Of a DNA stretch of 64,000 bases, positions 23,642 to 36,392 are shown in pieces (within the stretch, counting starts at the first letter, position 1; each line of letters opens with the position of its first letter). Where the stretch lies: the NCBI GenBank assembly GCA_027563935.2, contig CM050450.1:32351439-32415438 (forward strand), written 5' to 3'. Below the pieces are notes generated by a model. It did not search any database. It saw only the letters and a list, made by a program, of their open reading frames with translations, and was not told the origin of the DNA. Made by a program: the position numbers and the translations under genes. This DNA comes from Costus lasius. Taxonomy: Eukaryota; Streptophyta; Magnoliopsida; Zingiberales; Costaceae.

Positions 23642-25678
23642 TGATGACACCGAAATTTATAGTAAATTTCATGCCATTTTATATATCTTTTCGTGTCATA
23701 TTTATGAACTTTTGCTTGTTTTTAAGCATTATTTGTTAAATATCACGGAATCTACACAATTTCTTGTTTTTCATGAATTTCAGGTAAAAAGTGCTATATT
23801 TTGATGGATTTTGAAGGATTCGAGCACAACAATGGATTCCAGACATCAAAACGAAGTCACACGTCAAATTTTAGGAGAATCAGAGCTTTAGAGCAAATTA
23901 CGGCACCCCCGTAATGGATTTTACGGTACCGTAATTCCACCATAGAATTACGGTATGGCCGTAATCCCTGAGAGGTGCCGTAATTTGGGAAGATTTCGAG
24001 CAAAGAATTTCGTGAGATTACGGCACCGCCGTAACAATCTTTACGGTACCGTAATTGCAGATAATTTTCCACCCGAGAGATTTCCAGAATTACGGCACTA
24101 CTGTAATGATCTTTACGGGCCGTATTTTGGTCCAGAAACATACAGAAGCAAATACGGCATGGCTGTAAATAATTTTATGAGCCATAATCTTGACAAATAC
24201 TTTACAAAGCCAAAATTACGGCACTGCTGTAATATTCATTACGGTACCATAATTTCATTCAAAAACATAATTTTTGCGGGTCTGAATATTGCACGGACCA
24301 TATATTTTGATCCAGACCTCCAAATTGAGATCTAAAAGATGTTACAAACTCATATTTAAGAGGAGAAGACACACGAAGTGGAAGGAGGAATATTTATCAA
24401 GTATCGAGGGAGCAATCGACAGAGAGGCGTCTAGGGTTTGGTCTCACGCCGAGAGGCGTAGAGGTCACTTCAGGCTGCAATTTTCACACAGAAGCTTTGA
24501 TTGGAGGAGAGGAGGATGCACCAGAAGTTTCAGAGCAAAAGGAGTTCGATTGGAGGAGGAATCAAGGAAAGAACGCCGCCGGCACTGTTCATACGCGTGA
24601 TTACGGCTGTAATTTCTATTACAGCAGCGTTGTAAAGTTTATTTCTTCCTTCTCTTCAATTTCTGACGCTTTGAAACTATGGTTGATTGTATTTCTTTCT
24701 CCATGCAAGCTTAAATATTTTTGGGACATGGGTGTAATCCCTTTGATTTTATATGATTAGATAACTTTATTTTGTCAAGATAATTTTGCCATGATAATTT
24801 TACCTATGTGATTATTGCTCTAAATTTCTCCTTAGTTTACTTCTTGTCATCATGTTTAGAGTTCTCGCAATAAGGACCGAAAGGTGACTTGCTTGAGAAT
24901 TGGAACCCTAAAATTGATGAATAGGAACTCACCGTAAGAGATTAGGTTAAAGTTCTTATTTCGTTATTTTAGTGACGTGATTGCCATGTTGATAATTATG
25001 AACCTAGGATTAAGTTAGTGTGTCGAACGTGGAGATCTTGCACGAAAGTGAGGATCGGAACGTTGGAGAACCATAGGTAGAACTTGTATTGAGTCTTGGA
25101 TGCACGAAAGTGATCCTTGAGATTCCGCTCGAGACAATCAATTTAGAATTCGGATGCACGAAAGTGATCTTTGAATTCTTTGATTGATGATTTACTTATC
25201 ATTAGCCTGGGATAAATCTTGCGCGAAAGTGAGGATTGGTCCCTGCATGATTGTCTGCATGAAAGTGAGATAATCCCTTTATGAAGTAAATTAAGTCTTT
25301 ATCATAACAAGATTTGACTGACGACCTTTTACTCATATCTAGTCATTGAAATCAAGGTGGATGAAACCCTGGTCCCAGTTCTCTCTCTGATTATCTTTTA
25401 GCGTACTTTTCTTGCATAGTTTACTTCCATTATATTTGGTTTGCTTAGCTAGTGAGAAATCAATTATTGGTACTTAACAATAAGGTCTCTGTGGGATCGA
25501 TATTTTCTTTATTACTTCGAGTATCCGTACACTTGCGGACACTACAAGTTAGGGACAACAAGTTTTTGGAGCCGTGCTAGGGAGTGACAATAGCCCTGTA
25601 TGCCAATACCTTTGGCCGTGACCCCTGAAACGAGTCTACCTGCTTGTATTTAAAAGTGTGTCCTTTCGGATCACATCA
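23642..25678 (+). mobile_element. Athila-like LTR 2 plus a 118-bp internal stub
   Basis: The LTR begins TGATGACACC and ends GGGACAACA at 25560. It is followed by AGTTTTTGGAGCCG..., a decayed copy of the tRNA-Asp primer-site region seen at 27862-27885. The inserted unit ends CACATCA at 25678. Flanks ATGTA (23637-23641) and ATGCA (25679-25683) match at 4 of 5 bases and the Copia-B LTR resumes directly. It is not a clean solo LTR: a short internal remnant is retained. Palindromes lie at 23898-24260 and stem-loops at 25034-25275. Confidence 0.8.
25034..25275 (+). other. Five stem-loop array with constant loop (LTR 2)
   Basis: Arms: GATCTT/AGGATC (25034), GGAT/ATCC, GAATTCGGAT with ATCTttGAATTC, AATCTT/AGGATT, and GATTGTCT/AGATAATC (25249). 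Loops are GCACGAAAGTG or close variants (GCGCGAAAGTG, GCATGAAAGTG). Compared with LTR 1 the fourth stem has swapped its outer G-C pair for A-T, keeping the pairing. Confidence 0.75.
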
Positions 25679-26001
25679 ATGCACTAGGACCTATGGCTGG
25701 TTTGATGTGTGTCACATTCGTTTGTGATATTCAGTATATCTTGTCATTGTTGTTGTTGTGCATTTGGCACATCTGCGTAATATGTACATTTGTATATACA
25801 TTGTCCCTAGAGATAGATTTTATCTATTCTCAAAGGATTGTCCTTGGTCGAGTATCATAGTGGATAAGGGACAAGTATGATACATATGAGACTGTATATG
25901 CACTGGTTGAGCGCGGGTTACTAATACAAGTATATAGGTATATCGAGGTAGATATACTGAATTGACCTGCCGTGAGGATTCGACTTGGTGTCACAAGTCA
26001 A

Positions 26002-27631
26002 AAGATATCTTCCAACCTGACAGGGAATCGAAAAGCTTCCAGGATCTTTCACCTTTTAAATCACTCTGTTTTGACTCACTATTCTACATTCCTTTGTTGG
26101 TGTCACAGTACCATGCTCTTCAACTTTATGCTCAAAAGATTTACCAAACTGCTTTTCCAATTCTATCTTTGCTAGCTTCTGAGGGAAAAGGATAGGTGGA
26201 ACATATGCAGGAAGACCTACATAAGCCTCCTCCTCCTTCTCCACTGGTGTTTCTTCTTCAGGTAAGAATTCTTTAGGTGACTCCTCATTAGCTTTAGGTG
26301 TAGTTTCCTCATCAGACATTCCAAGCTCCAACTGTTCATCACTTACAATGAATATCGCGTTACAATGCTCTCTAGGATTCATTTCTGGTTACCCTAGAAG
26401 TTTACCCTTAGGCCCATTGGAAGTGCTTGCCTGTTGAGCTATTTGGCTCTCTAACATTTTGTTATGGGTTGCCAAGGTATCCACACGAGATGTTAGATGC
26501 TTAATAGCATCAGAGACATCTTCGTTGTGTTTTTTCTGAACAATAACAAAGTTTTCCAAAAGGGACTCCAGATTAGACTTCTGTGGCTGATTATATTGCT
26601 TGGATTGTAAACCTGGTGGCGGCCTATTATTCTATTGATTGAATTGCGGAGGAACTTGCCCTTGATTATTCTTGTAAGAAAGATTTGGGTGGTTCCTCTA
26701 AGCTGGATTGTAGGTCGACGAATAAGGATCATTCACCTGTCGCTAATGGTACTTGTCTAAAGCATTAACTTGTTCCTGACTAGATTCATCCTATGGTGAG
26801 GCTAAAAGCTGACAGTCAGTAGGAACATGACCTATAATACCACAAACCTCACAAGAAACAGAGTTACATGCAGCAGAAGAAAAAAGTAAAAGAATCTAAT
26901 TTCTAGGATAGAGAATCAACCTTTGCAGCGAGGGATGTCAATGAATCGCTATTATACTTACCAATATTTGCTGATGTAGTACCTCGCTCATTGGACCAAT
27001 GATTATGATTCATAGGCATGTCCTCAAACAAAGTCGTCACATCTTCAATATTCTTGCTTATGATAGCTCCCCCAGCCGCAGCATCCACCATGAGCTTTGT
27101 GCTAGAATCTAATCCATTATAGAAAATATGGATTAAGACCCACCACTCAAGCCCATGATGAGGACACATGCGCTGAAGTTCCTTAAAACGATCCCAAGCG
27201 TCATAGAGTGATTCTCCCTCTTTTTGGCCAAAACATGTGATCATGTTCCTCAGCTGCACTATTTTGCTTGGTGGAAAATACTTGGTTAGAAATGCACGTG
27301 AAAGCTTATCTCATGTAGTAATCGATCTGGAGGGAAGAGAATATAGCCAAGCGTGCGCACGATCCCTGAGAGAAAATGAAAATAATCTTAGTCTAATAGC
27401 ATCTGAAGATACACCATTTACCTTTATAGTGTCACAATATTCTAAGAAAACAGTAAGATGTATATTAGGATCCTGTGCCGGAAAACCCCAAAACTGGTTC
27501 TGCTGAACCGTGATCATCAATGCTGGCTTAAGTTCAAAATTGTTCGCCTCCACATCAGGTCGAACAATACTGGAATTGAAACCCTGAATTTTAGGTACAA
27601 CGAAATCCCTTAATGATTGATTATTCGCCAT
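26002..27631 (-). pseudogene. Athila-type gag, truncated
   Basis: Begins at an ATG at 27631 with MANNQSLRDFVVPKIQGF. It then shows NFELKPALMITVQQNQFWG, RDRAHAWLYSLP, KYFPPSKIVQLRNMITCFGQ, ESLYDAWDRFKELQRMCPHH and FYNGLDSSTKLMVDAAAGGA, the retrotransposon gag core (PF03732) in its Athila form. An in-frame stop occurs near 27310, and more stops or frameshifts near 26900 and 26490. The downstream Glu-rich part (26382-26056) ends near the element's broken edge. Gag would be the capsid protein. Confidence 0.85.
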
Positions 27632-27861
27632 CGCGCCTTCCTTTGCAGCCTTTTGAGTGTGAAATTATAGTTTCCTTCAAAGGCGAAAGGTGCGTTCAAT
27701 CTCTGGATCTTGGGAAAATGAAATACCTATCTTTAAAGCTTCGAGCATACAACGTGTTAATTAAATAAAGAAAAATAGCATAAAATAACTATAAAAATTA
27801 AGTAAATGCAAAAATAAAAGAAAATGTCTAGTCTATAAAAAATCGATATTGGCTGGCCTGA

Positions 27862-27879
27862 TCCCCGGCAACGGCGCCA
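27862..27879 (-). other. tRNA-Asp primer-binding site
   Basis: On the minus strand this reads TGGCGCCGTTGCCGGGGA, the usual Asp-tRNA primer-binding sequence of plant Athila/Tat Ty3-gypsy elements. It lies six bases inside the LTR, with AGTTTT between. Confidence 0.92.
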
Positions 27880-27885
27880 AAAACT

Positions 27886-29361
27886 TGATGCTACCGCAAG
27901 TGCACGGCTTTATTAAAGTAATAAAATAAGATAGTTTCCAACGAGGATCTAGCAGTCAAGTACTAATTACATGATTTGTTTATATCTAGACGATTCCAAG
28001 TGTGGTTTTGTTTTGAAAACTCCTAAGTGTGAAAGAGCAAAAGCTAGTGTTTCGGTTAGAAATCGATATGCAAAAGGTCGAGACTCTGGGGTTTCACTAC
28101 ACTGACAGTTATGAATTTTAGTAAAATACAATCTTTGAACAAAAAATTACAGCATGGAAAGGGATTTTCCTAATGTACAGATTACCTCCTCCCGAAGCAT
28201 AATCCGATATCTATTCACATCAATTACCTACTCTCGTGACAATTAACATGAATAGACCCATTAAGTTCTGTGAAAAATCTGGAAATCCTTCAAGTAAACT
28301 GAAACTACTCTCGTGATTGAATTTACAAGTTTGTCAAGAATAGATCCGACGTCGCGATTCACCTCCTGGTCCTTCTCGCGACGTCTAAGACGTAAACATA
28401 CTTGGGCAGAGTAAATTATGTGATAAACTTAATTTTGATCAAATCAATTCTATAAAAATTCTTAAAAAAGATAAAAATACAAAATTTAATTCATAAAATG
28501 TCAATGGGCTACATCCCTAATCCCAGAATAAAGTTTAAGCGTTCATATTTATAGAAAAAACAGCATGTATATTGATGAACTTTGTATGAAAACATCAAAA
28601 GATCACTAGAAAACACTAGAAAGGTAATTAGAAGCTTTTATCCTCGATCTGGAGATGAAGATGGAGTATCTAATTCCTTCTTTGCGTGATCTTCCTACTC
28701 GAATTTTGCCTAGAAAGTGATTTTTACCCTAGTAGCTGCCTCTATCCATGTTCATCCAAAAAATTCCCCCTTAACCCTTCAAAAATCCTTCTTTTATAGT
28801 TCAACCAGTTTAGAACCTATCTAGGAAGGTTTCTGCAAAGTTTGGTTGAGTTTTGACTCGATTCGAGAGAAAATTATGCGAAAAACCAAATGGGGCGGAA
28901 AAACTCACGGCCCGTGAGTCGTTCACGACTGCGGCCGTGAATGTTTCTGTGAATAAAAGCTATGTACATAGAAGAAACTCATAGCCCGTGACGAATTCAC
29001 GGCCTCACCCGTGAAAGTTTCTGTGCACTTTTTAACTTAGCCGCAGAACTGTTCCTTGAAGCTTGAGACTCACGGCTGGTGAAGGATTCATGACCGTGAT
29101 TGTGAGTCTTGCGTCTGGTTTCCGTTTCGCTCAAAATTTGACGTACAGCTTTGTCTTTTCCTCGAGAATTATGTCATGGCTTCAAACTCATAAAATTCAT
29201 TATTTTTATGTGATTTTGCTTGCATTTTCACGAAAATGAAGAAAAGTGAAGATTCCATACTAAAGGAAGTAAAAACACTAAAAATTAGTATAAAATCATG
29301 TAATTAAGCCTAAAATACTATATAAAACATAGGCAAAATATGATACAAATTCAACTCATCA
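27886..29361 (-). repeat. LTR of the truncated Athila-like element
   Basis: On the minus strand it starts TGATGAGTTG and ends GGTAGCATCA, 1476 bp. About 256 bp from its start is an array of CACGGCC/GGCCGTG dyads (plus 28885-29105). CACGAGAGTAG words occur in the 3' part, as in the other LTRs. This copy links the solo LTRs of the window to an Athila-type internal region. Confidence 0.88.
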
Positions 29362-29511
29362 TATTTGCGCTGGTTGAGTACGGGTTGCTAACGTAGGTAT
29401 ATCGAGGTAGATATACTGGATCGACCCGTCATGAGGATTCGACTTGGTGTCACAAGTCAAATCTCACAGTGATAGAAGTACACTAATCCTAGACTTCAGG
29501 TCATTGATATC

Positions 29512-31010
29512 TGATGCCTTGCATTTTGGTAGTATTTTCTAATATCATTTATCTTAAAGCAAGACATATTCTGGTGCTTTTATGTAATATTCTAGCTTAT
29601 TTACTTACTTTCTTCGGAATCTTCACTTTGCCTTGTCTTTTTGCAATTTCAGGTAAAATCACTCATTTCTAGAGATTATTTGAAGATTCTAAAACCATAG
29701 AGTGATTTCTAGTAATGAAACAAGACTACATAGCAAATTTGGGATCAATCAGAGCTTTCCCTGAAAATCACGGCCAGGTGAACTCGGCGGGGTTCACCCG
29801 TGATTCACAAACTTCACGGCCTACCCATGATCTTGGTGTTCGGCCGTGATTCTCTCGAAGATAACTTTTCCTAGGAACAACCAGTACACTTCACGGCCTG
29901 GTGAACCCCACGGGGTTCATAGATGATTCTTACTCTGTAGAACAGCATAGAAGACTTCACAGGCAGGTGAACCTAGCGGGGTTCACCCATGATCGCGGCT
30001 GACTGTTTTGGTATCCTTCCGTTTTTCACTCGATTTAAGGCCCAAACAAATTCTAAAAAATCAAAAAAATATGTTTTGGAAACCTAAGAGAGAGGAGAAT
30101 CTTTTGGGCATAAAATCCCTCTTTTTCGTGTCATATTTAGAGAGCAATCGAGGGATGAATCAGCTAGGGCGAGTGGACCGATGACAAGCGCTTTTCGGAG
30201 AGGATTTTGGGGCGATTTCGCTACGGATCTTCACCAATCTTGGAGGAAACGTTTGCATCATCTTCTCCTACCTCCTTAGTCTTTGTTTCTAGTTTTCTTT
30301 GTCGATTTGAGAGATTTGTGCGGATTTGTATGGATTTTCTAGCTTAAACCTTTATTTGGGGCTCGGATGAAGCCCTTTGACTTGATCTATTGTATGAACT
30401 AAACTTTCTTGATGTTTTGAGTCTTATCTGAGCATATTTTATTTAGTTGTGCTTATTTCATAATATTCCCTTGATCAAGTAATATTGTGTGTTAGCCGAC
30501 GCGATTCATACCGTGAGAAGGATTGTGGCGGTGGAACCCCTAGGTAAAACTTGTGAATCCATGACACGAGAGTGCTTGGTTTTCGCTCGAGGGCAACATA
30601 ATTTTTCATAGAACTCATTGAGTTTATCTGAAATGATCCACCGCGAGAGTAGGAGACCGTTCCGGAAAAGCACCAAGGTGTACCACCGAGAGGGGGCATC
30701 CTGTAACTTAGGAAAGATTCCTTATGTAAAATGATAAACTCATGCATCAACTAAATTCTAGTTCAGATATATCAGTTAATGTGGTGAATTCCGTAGTCGT
30801 AATATCTCTCAATTAGACACCCTTCATATTTTTATCGTTGCTTTTCCTATTTTATTTATAGTTGAGTTAGTTTACTTTATTCACAAAATACAAAAAATTG
30901 GATTGCTTAGCTTCTAAATATCAGAATAGTTGGTACTTGACCTAGCTTCCTGTGGGATCGATAATCTTTTATATTACTTCAATAACACCGTACGCTTGCG
31001 GTGCGTATCA
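29512..31010 (+). mobile_element. Athila-like solo LTR 6
   Basis: TGATGCCTTG...GTGCGTATCA, 1499 bp, is flanked by perfect ATATC duplications (29507-29511 and 31011-31015) inside the Copia-B LTR. Its palindrome array (29767-29995) uses TCACGGCC...GGTGAAC / GGGTTCACC dyads instead of the ATTACGG type. GAGAGT words near 30565-30690 are related to the stem-loop motif but diverged. It is closer to the LTR at 27886-29361 than to LTRs 1, 2 and 4. Confidence 0.88.
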
Positions 31011-31323
31011 ATATCTCTATGTGGTAAGTGGTGCACTTAGATACTATCTAACGCTCCACCGTAGAAGGGGAGTCATAACGGTTGTCATTGGGTGTATCAT
31101 AAACCATATGAGAGTTTCAATGAGCCAAAAGAGGATTTGCCCTTTCCTTAATTGGAAGATTGATATCCTTGGGCGCCCTATATATATGGATGCATGACTA
31201 AAAGTATATGGCCATACTCAGGTGAGAACCTGATTTAGTCATGACTATTAGATTAGGTTAAATAAGTGTGACACACTTATCCAATCTAGATTTCAGCACG
31301 ATGAATGGAATAAAGTGTATAGG

Positions 31324-33167
31324 TGATGACACCAAAATATATAGTATATTTTGTATCATTTTATATATCTTTTCATGCTAAATTGAAGCTCTTTTGCTTA
31401 TTTTTGTGTCAAATTTATCAAGTATTGCAAAATCTACTTCTATTTTGGTTTTTGATGATTTTCAGGTAAAAATGCACTATTTTTAGGCATTTTCAAGCAA
31501 AATCAAATACATGGAAGAGTTGTCATCATCAAGAAGAGGATACATGACAAATTTCAAGAAAAATAGAGCCATGTACCAAAATACGGCAGGGCCGTAATCT
31601 ATATTACGGTACTGTAATTTCACACGCTACCGTAATATCAGAGCACTGCCGTAATTTGGGAATTTTCCGACCAGAAGGTTTTACGAAAATTACGGCACTG
31701 CCGTAAGAATTTACACGGGTCGTAATCTGGAGCGCTTTCAGACAAGAGATATTCACCGATTTTATGGCACTGCCGTAATATTTTTCACGGGCTGTAATTT
31801 TGACTCAGGGTTCACAGAACTAAATTACGGCACTGCCGTAATTTAAATTACAGCCATAATTTTAACCTGGACATGCGAGTTTTTTGGGCCCGATTCTTGC
31901 GCGGACCATATCTTGAGATCCAGATATCCAAATTGAGATCCGAAAGAAACTACGGACTCATCTCGACGATGAGAAGATAAAGGGACCAAAAGCCCTAATT
32001 TTTATGACCTATTGGGGGAGCAATCGACAGAGAGGTTCTTAGGGCATGGCCTCACGCCGAGAGGCGTGGAGGTCACCTCAGGCAGCAATTTTTATACTGA
32101 AGCTTTGACTAGAGGAGGAAAGGACACCACAGAAGTTTCAAAGCAAAAGGATCTCAGACAGAGGAGAAATCAACAAAGGAGCGTCGCCGGCACTGTTGAC
32201 CACGGGTTTACAAGCAATTTACGTCTGTAATTTCTATTACAGCCGTATTGTAATGTTAATTCTCCCTCTTTCTTTGATTTCTGATACTTTAATACTATGG
32301 TTTATTGTATTTCTTTTTCCATGCAAGCTTAATCTTATTTTGGGACATGGGGGAGTAATTTCCCTTGATTTTATATGACTAGATAACTTTTATTTCGTCA
32401 AAATAATTTTGTTATGATAATTCTACTTATGTGACGATTGCCTATAACTCTCTAAAGTATTCTTATTATCATGCATGTTTTAGAGTTTTGCAAAATAGAC
32501 TGAGAGGTTGGTTGTGAAACTTAGAACCCTAGAAATCATTGAGTTTGGAACTTATCATAAGAAATTAGGTTTGTTTTTTGAATTTTGATTTTTAGTAGTT
32601 TTATTGCCATGTTTGATAATTGGAATCTAGGATTGAGTTATTTTGTTAAATGTAAAGATCTTGTGTGAAAGTGAGGATCGGAGCGTTGGAAAACCATAAG
32701 TAGAACCTGTGTTGAGACTCGGATGCACGAAAGTGATCCTTGAGATTCCACTTGAGATAATCAACTTAGGATTCGGATGCACGAAAGTGATCCTTGAGTC
32801 CTTTGATTGATGATTTACTTATTTTTAGCGTTGGGATAGATCTTGCGGGAAAGCGAGGATTGGTCCCTACATGATCGTCTGCACGAAAGTGAGATGATCC
32901 TTTTATGAAGTAAATTATGTCTTTATCATGATAAAATTAGTTTGACGACCTTTTCTTCATATCTAGTCATTAAAATTAAAGTGGATGAAACCTTAGTCCC
33001 AGTTTATCTCTCTATTTATCTTTACACTCTTTCTATTATTTACTTGCATCATATTCAATTTGCTTAGCTAGTAAGAAAATAATTATTTAGTACTTAACAA
33101 TAAGGTCTATGTGGTTCGATATATTTCTTTATTACTTTGAGTATCCGTGCACTTGCGGAGTACAATA
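31324..33167 (+). mobile_element. Athila-like solo LTR 4
   Basis: TGATGACACC...GAGTACAATA, 1844 bp, is flanked by perfect ATAGG duplications (31319-31323 and 33168-33172) inside the Copia-B LTR. It is closely related to LTRs 1 and 2. The last base pair is TA, not the usual CA, so the terminus is mutated. Palindromes lie at 31581-31860 and five stem-loops at 32657-32899. Confidence 0.88.
32657..32899 (+). other. Five stem-loop array with constant loop (LTR 4)
   Basis: Arms: GATCTT/AGGATC (32657), CTCGGAT with ATCCttGAG, AGGATTCGGAT with ATCCttGAGTCCT, GATCTT/AGGATT (one G-T pair), and GATCGTCT/AGATGATC (32873). The fifth stem differs from LTR 2 by a T-A to C-G exchange in both arms. Loops are mainly GCACGAAAGTG; the first and fourth have variants. 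Confidence 0.75.
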
Positions 33168-34240
33168 ATAGGTACATTGTCGCAGTATCAAGGGATGTCG
33201 ATGATGACTCCATTCCAATGACTTGGGTAGCAATGATGTACTACTAGGTGCCACTCATTACTTGTGATGATGTTAGATTATCACTACCAACATCTTAGGA
33301 ACCTACAGGGTCGAACATCTAGACACTCGAGATCTCATATTGATCGAGTCATTTGGTTGATTCAGATCATATTGGAAGCCTCATGCATCACGGATGCATC
33401 TGATGAGTTGGAGATGACCATATGGAGTGAGATTACATTTTGAGATCAGCTGACCCCGGTTGACCTTCGGGTGACCATATTTGACCTCGGTTGACTAGGT
33501 CTAGTTAACAGGTCAAGTGACGTAATTTGCACCGGATTTATTCAGTGGCATGTCAACTTGATTTATTCAGTGGGACCCATCATTTAACTCTGTATACAAG
33601 GGGCAAAAGGAGGGGGGCGCAATTAAGGTGCGATTTTTCCTTGTTGAAAACCCTAACTGCCAAACTCATCTCCCTCTCCAAGCCTTAGCCTCCTTGGCGC
33701 CTCCAAGGGGATGAAGTGGCCGACCACATGAAGGCAGCGACATGATCTTCCTCCCTAGGTGCAAATGAAGGCTTAGGGCCTTCTTTCCTTTCTCTATGGT
33801 GCATCCCTTTTGGGAATTGGCGCAAAGGAGAATTTTCTTCAATTGGCGCTTCTCCATAGAGGTGGCACAAACTTTGAAGAAGAGGAAGAAGGCTTGAAGG
33901 TTTTTTTTCTCTTCATCTTGGTGCATCCTCTAGGAGGATTGGCGCATGTTTTGAAGGAGAAAGAAATCTTCCTCATGGGCACATCATCATGGTGGCGCAA
34001 GCCATGAAGAAGAGGCTTGGTTCAAGGGTTGGTGCAAGTGGTAGAGCTCCTGTCTCCTTGCCTCCAACCTCCTCTCATCATCTTCCCTAGACGCCTTCCT
34101 CTTGGAGAATGGCTCTAGAAGATGTCTCCCTTCTCTTAGGTGCACCTTGGAGGTGGTGCAAGCAAAGAGACATTATAGGCACATGGATCTTCTTTCTGAG
34201 GCTAGAACCAAGCGAGGAAGAAGAGATCTTGAGGAGTTCA

Positions 34241-36392
34241 TGTGTAGTTCTTCTAAAATTGTGGTCTGTAGTTCTTCTAAAATTTATTTGCTTGATGAGA
34301 AATTTTAGAGAAAACAAAATTGGGGATTTAACTAAGAACTTAGGAATTTTCGAAAATCATGGTTCGAGCCAATTTTGGGGCTTTTGTCAATTTTCTTCAC
34401 GAACGTGTAATTAAAATTATCTGTAGTGGGGGACTGAAATTATTTACATGAAATTTGTACGTTCTGTTAAGGTTCTGAAACTGGCGCCCCTTACAGTAAT
34501 TTTATAGCTCACGGTTTTAGGAATTTTGAGGAAATTATTTCATGAATAGTTTCTGTTCTATGTTTAATTGTTTGTTATGTGAATATTTTCTGTTCTGTTT
34601 ATATGTTGTGAATTTTCTGAAAACTTTGAATGTGTTATAACCTTTGTGAGAACATAGACTGGTCTGACATGAATTAAGGATAGTTGCATGAAATCTAAGG
34701 AATTCACTCATATATTACTTCTGGTTGATGGTAAAAATTATGAAGTGTGTTCAGCTTTGATTTTCTGCAAATTGTAATTTGTTAAGGACTGGATATTGGG
34801 GTGTGTCATTTTCTGGTTTGTCAGACTTTGGGCATGATGTAAGAATTAAGTAGTGATTGGTCCTACTCCTCCGTTTCAGTATAATCTGTTCTGTAAAATT
34901 ATGCCCTAGTGTAGCACTCTTCTGTGTTCTTACCCTCCTTCTGTGGCGCTGTAATGGTGCTGATAGTCTACTACGACCCTTGAGACACTATTTCTGTTCC
35001 GTTATAGGTATTGGAGGCCAGAGTGCCACGTCCTGACAAGACGGGGGCCACCCACTGATACCTCCTCTACCATTCTGTTCTGGGTATTGGAGACCAGAGT
35101 GCCACGTCCTGACAAGACGGGGGCCACCCACTGATACCTCCTCTACCATTCTGTTCTGGGTATTGGAGACCAGAGTGCCACGTCCTGACAAGACGGGGGC
35201 CACCCACTGATACCTCCTCTACCATTCTGTTCTGGGTATTGGAGACCAGAGTGCCACGTCCTGACAAGACGGGGGCCACCCACTGATACCTCCTCTACCA
35301 TTCTGTTTTGGGTTTTGGAGGCCAGAGTGCCACGTCCTGACAAGACGGGGGCCACCCACTGATACCTCCTCTACCATTCTGTTTCTGATATGCATGCATG
35401 TCTCGTCCTCGGCAGAGGTGGGGTCAGACCTTCTGTGGTCATCAGGCCTTCTGTGGCCTTTCTGTTTCCGATGTAGACTATCCGTTTGGATTCTGAAAAT
35501 TCTGATTTTCTGTCTGTCAGTTCTGATTTCTGTAGTTCTGTTTCGATCTGTATTATAGATGTGTTAGGCAGTGTGTTTAGTAGGGAGGGGTTGGTATACT
35601 TATATCCTACTTCATGCTTGATGCCTAATGTTATAAGTATCTGTATTTGATTATGTTTTGTTTCTGATATGAGTGTGCATGTTAAGTTGATTTATCTTAT
35701 CTGTTACAAAAATGTATTTCAACTTATGCATGATATTTTTGATGTGTACTATGGATGGCTTTTAGTGTCTTTTACTCACTGAGCTTTTTAGCTCACCCCC
35801 ATTGTTTAAATATTTTCAGGTGAGACATTGGGACAGTGATCGCTACAGCTAATTCACGAATTTACTATGATGCTAATGTTTATTTAATTTCTAAGAGTTG
35901 TCTTCTAAAAAAAATCTGTCAGGCCTGCGTGCCTAACTTAATTATATGATACGTTTTATCTCCTGAGGGCTTATGCCTGTTTTCAGGATATTATATTATA
36001 GTTGTCTCGTTTTAATTGTTAGATACGAGTTTTGGATTCGTGAGATTTGAAATTATTCTTATTCTGAAATGCCCGATTTGAGAGTTATTGTTCTTATTCC
36101 GCAATATATCTGAATTTGTGTTTTCCACATATGTGTAGTGTGGACATCTGTTTTATTCCAGGATATGCGTGTCTGTGCAGCAGTAAATTATTATACTTGC
36201 TGTCGGATTTTCTGGATTTCCGGATTTCTATTTCCTAGTAAATCGATCCTATTCAGTTCTGTGCGGTTTTCAGTTCCGTAGTAATGTCCTTCGATGCCGC
36301 TTTCTTCTTGTGTTTTAATGGAAGAGTAAAAATTTTTGAAACCCCGTATTTTACTTGTATGCGTGTGGGGTGTGATTCTGAGGGATGTTACA
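34241..36392 (+). mobile_element. Tekay-type solo LTR
   Basis: TGTGTAGTTC...GGGATGTTACA, 2152 bp, is flanked by GTTCA (34236-34240 and 36393-36397) inside the last part of the Copia-B LTR. It shares the GCCACG...GACGGGGGCCACC repeat unit, in opposite orientation, with the LTRs of the full Tekay element at 37637-47616, so it is probably the same broad family but a different subfamily. No internal region remains. Confidence 0.85.
35001..35385 (+). repeat. 76-bp tandem repeat, five copies, in the Tekay-type solo LTR
   Basis: GCCACG landmarks fall at 35025, 35101, 35177, 35253 and 35329, exactly 76 bp apart. The units are nearly identical. Each carries the dyad CGTC-CTGACAA-GACG followed by GGGGGCCACC. 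Diverged equivalents are present in the other Tekay LTRs. Confidence 0.95.

Larger units (their letters stand above)
26002..29361 (-). mobile_element. Truncated Athila-like Ty3/gypsy element
   Basis: Read on the minus strand it has an LTR (29361 to 27886), a tRNA-Asp primer-binding site, and gag. It stops at about 26002, joined directly to Copia-B LTR sequence. Pol, the polypurine tract and the second LTR are missing. Because of this abrupt end and the duplicated Copia-B LTR stretch on its other side, the truncation is best explained by recombination after insertion, not by the insertion itself. Confidence 0.82.

Noticed and set aside
34988..35355. Repeated 70-residue open frames over the 76-bp array
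   Set aside because: They are translation of a tandem repeat whose period is not a multiple of three; no protein is implied.
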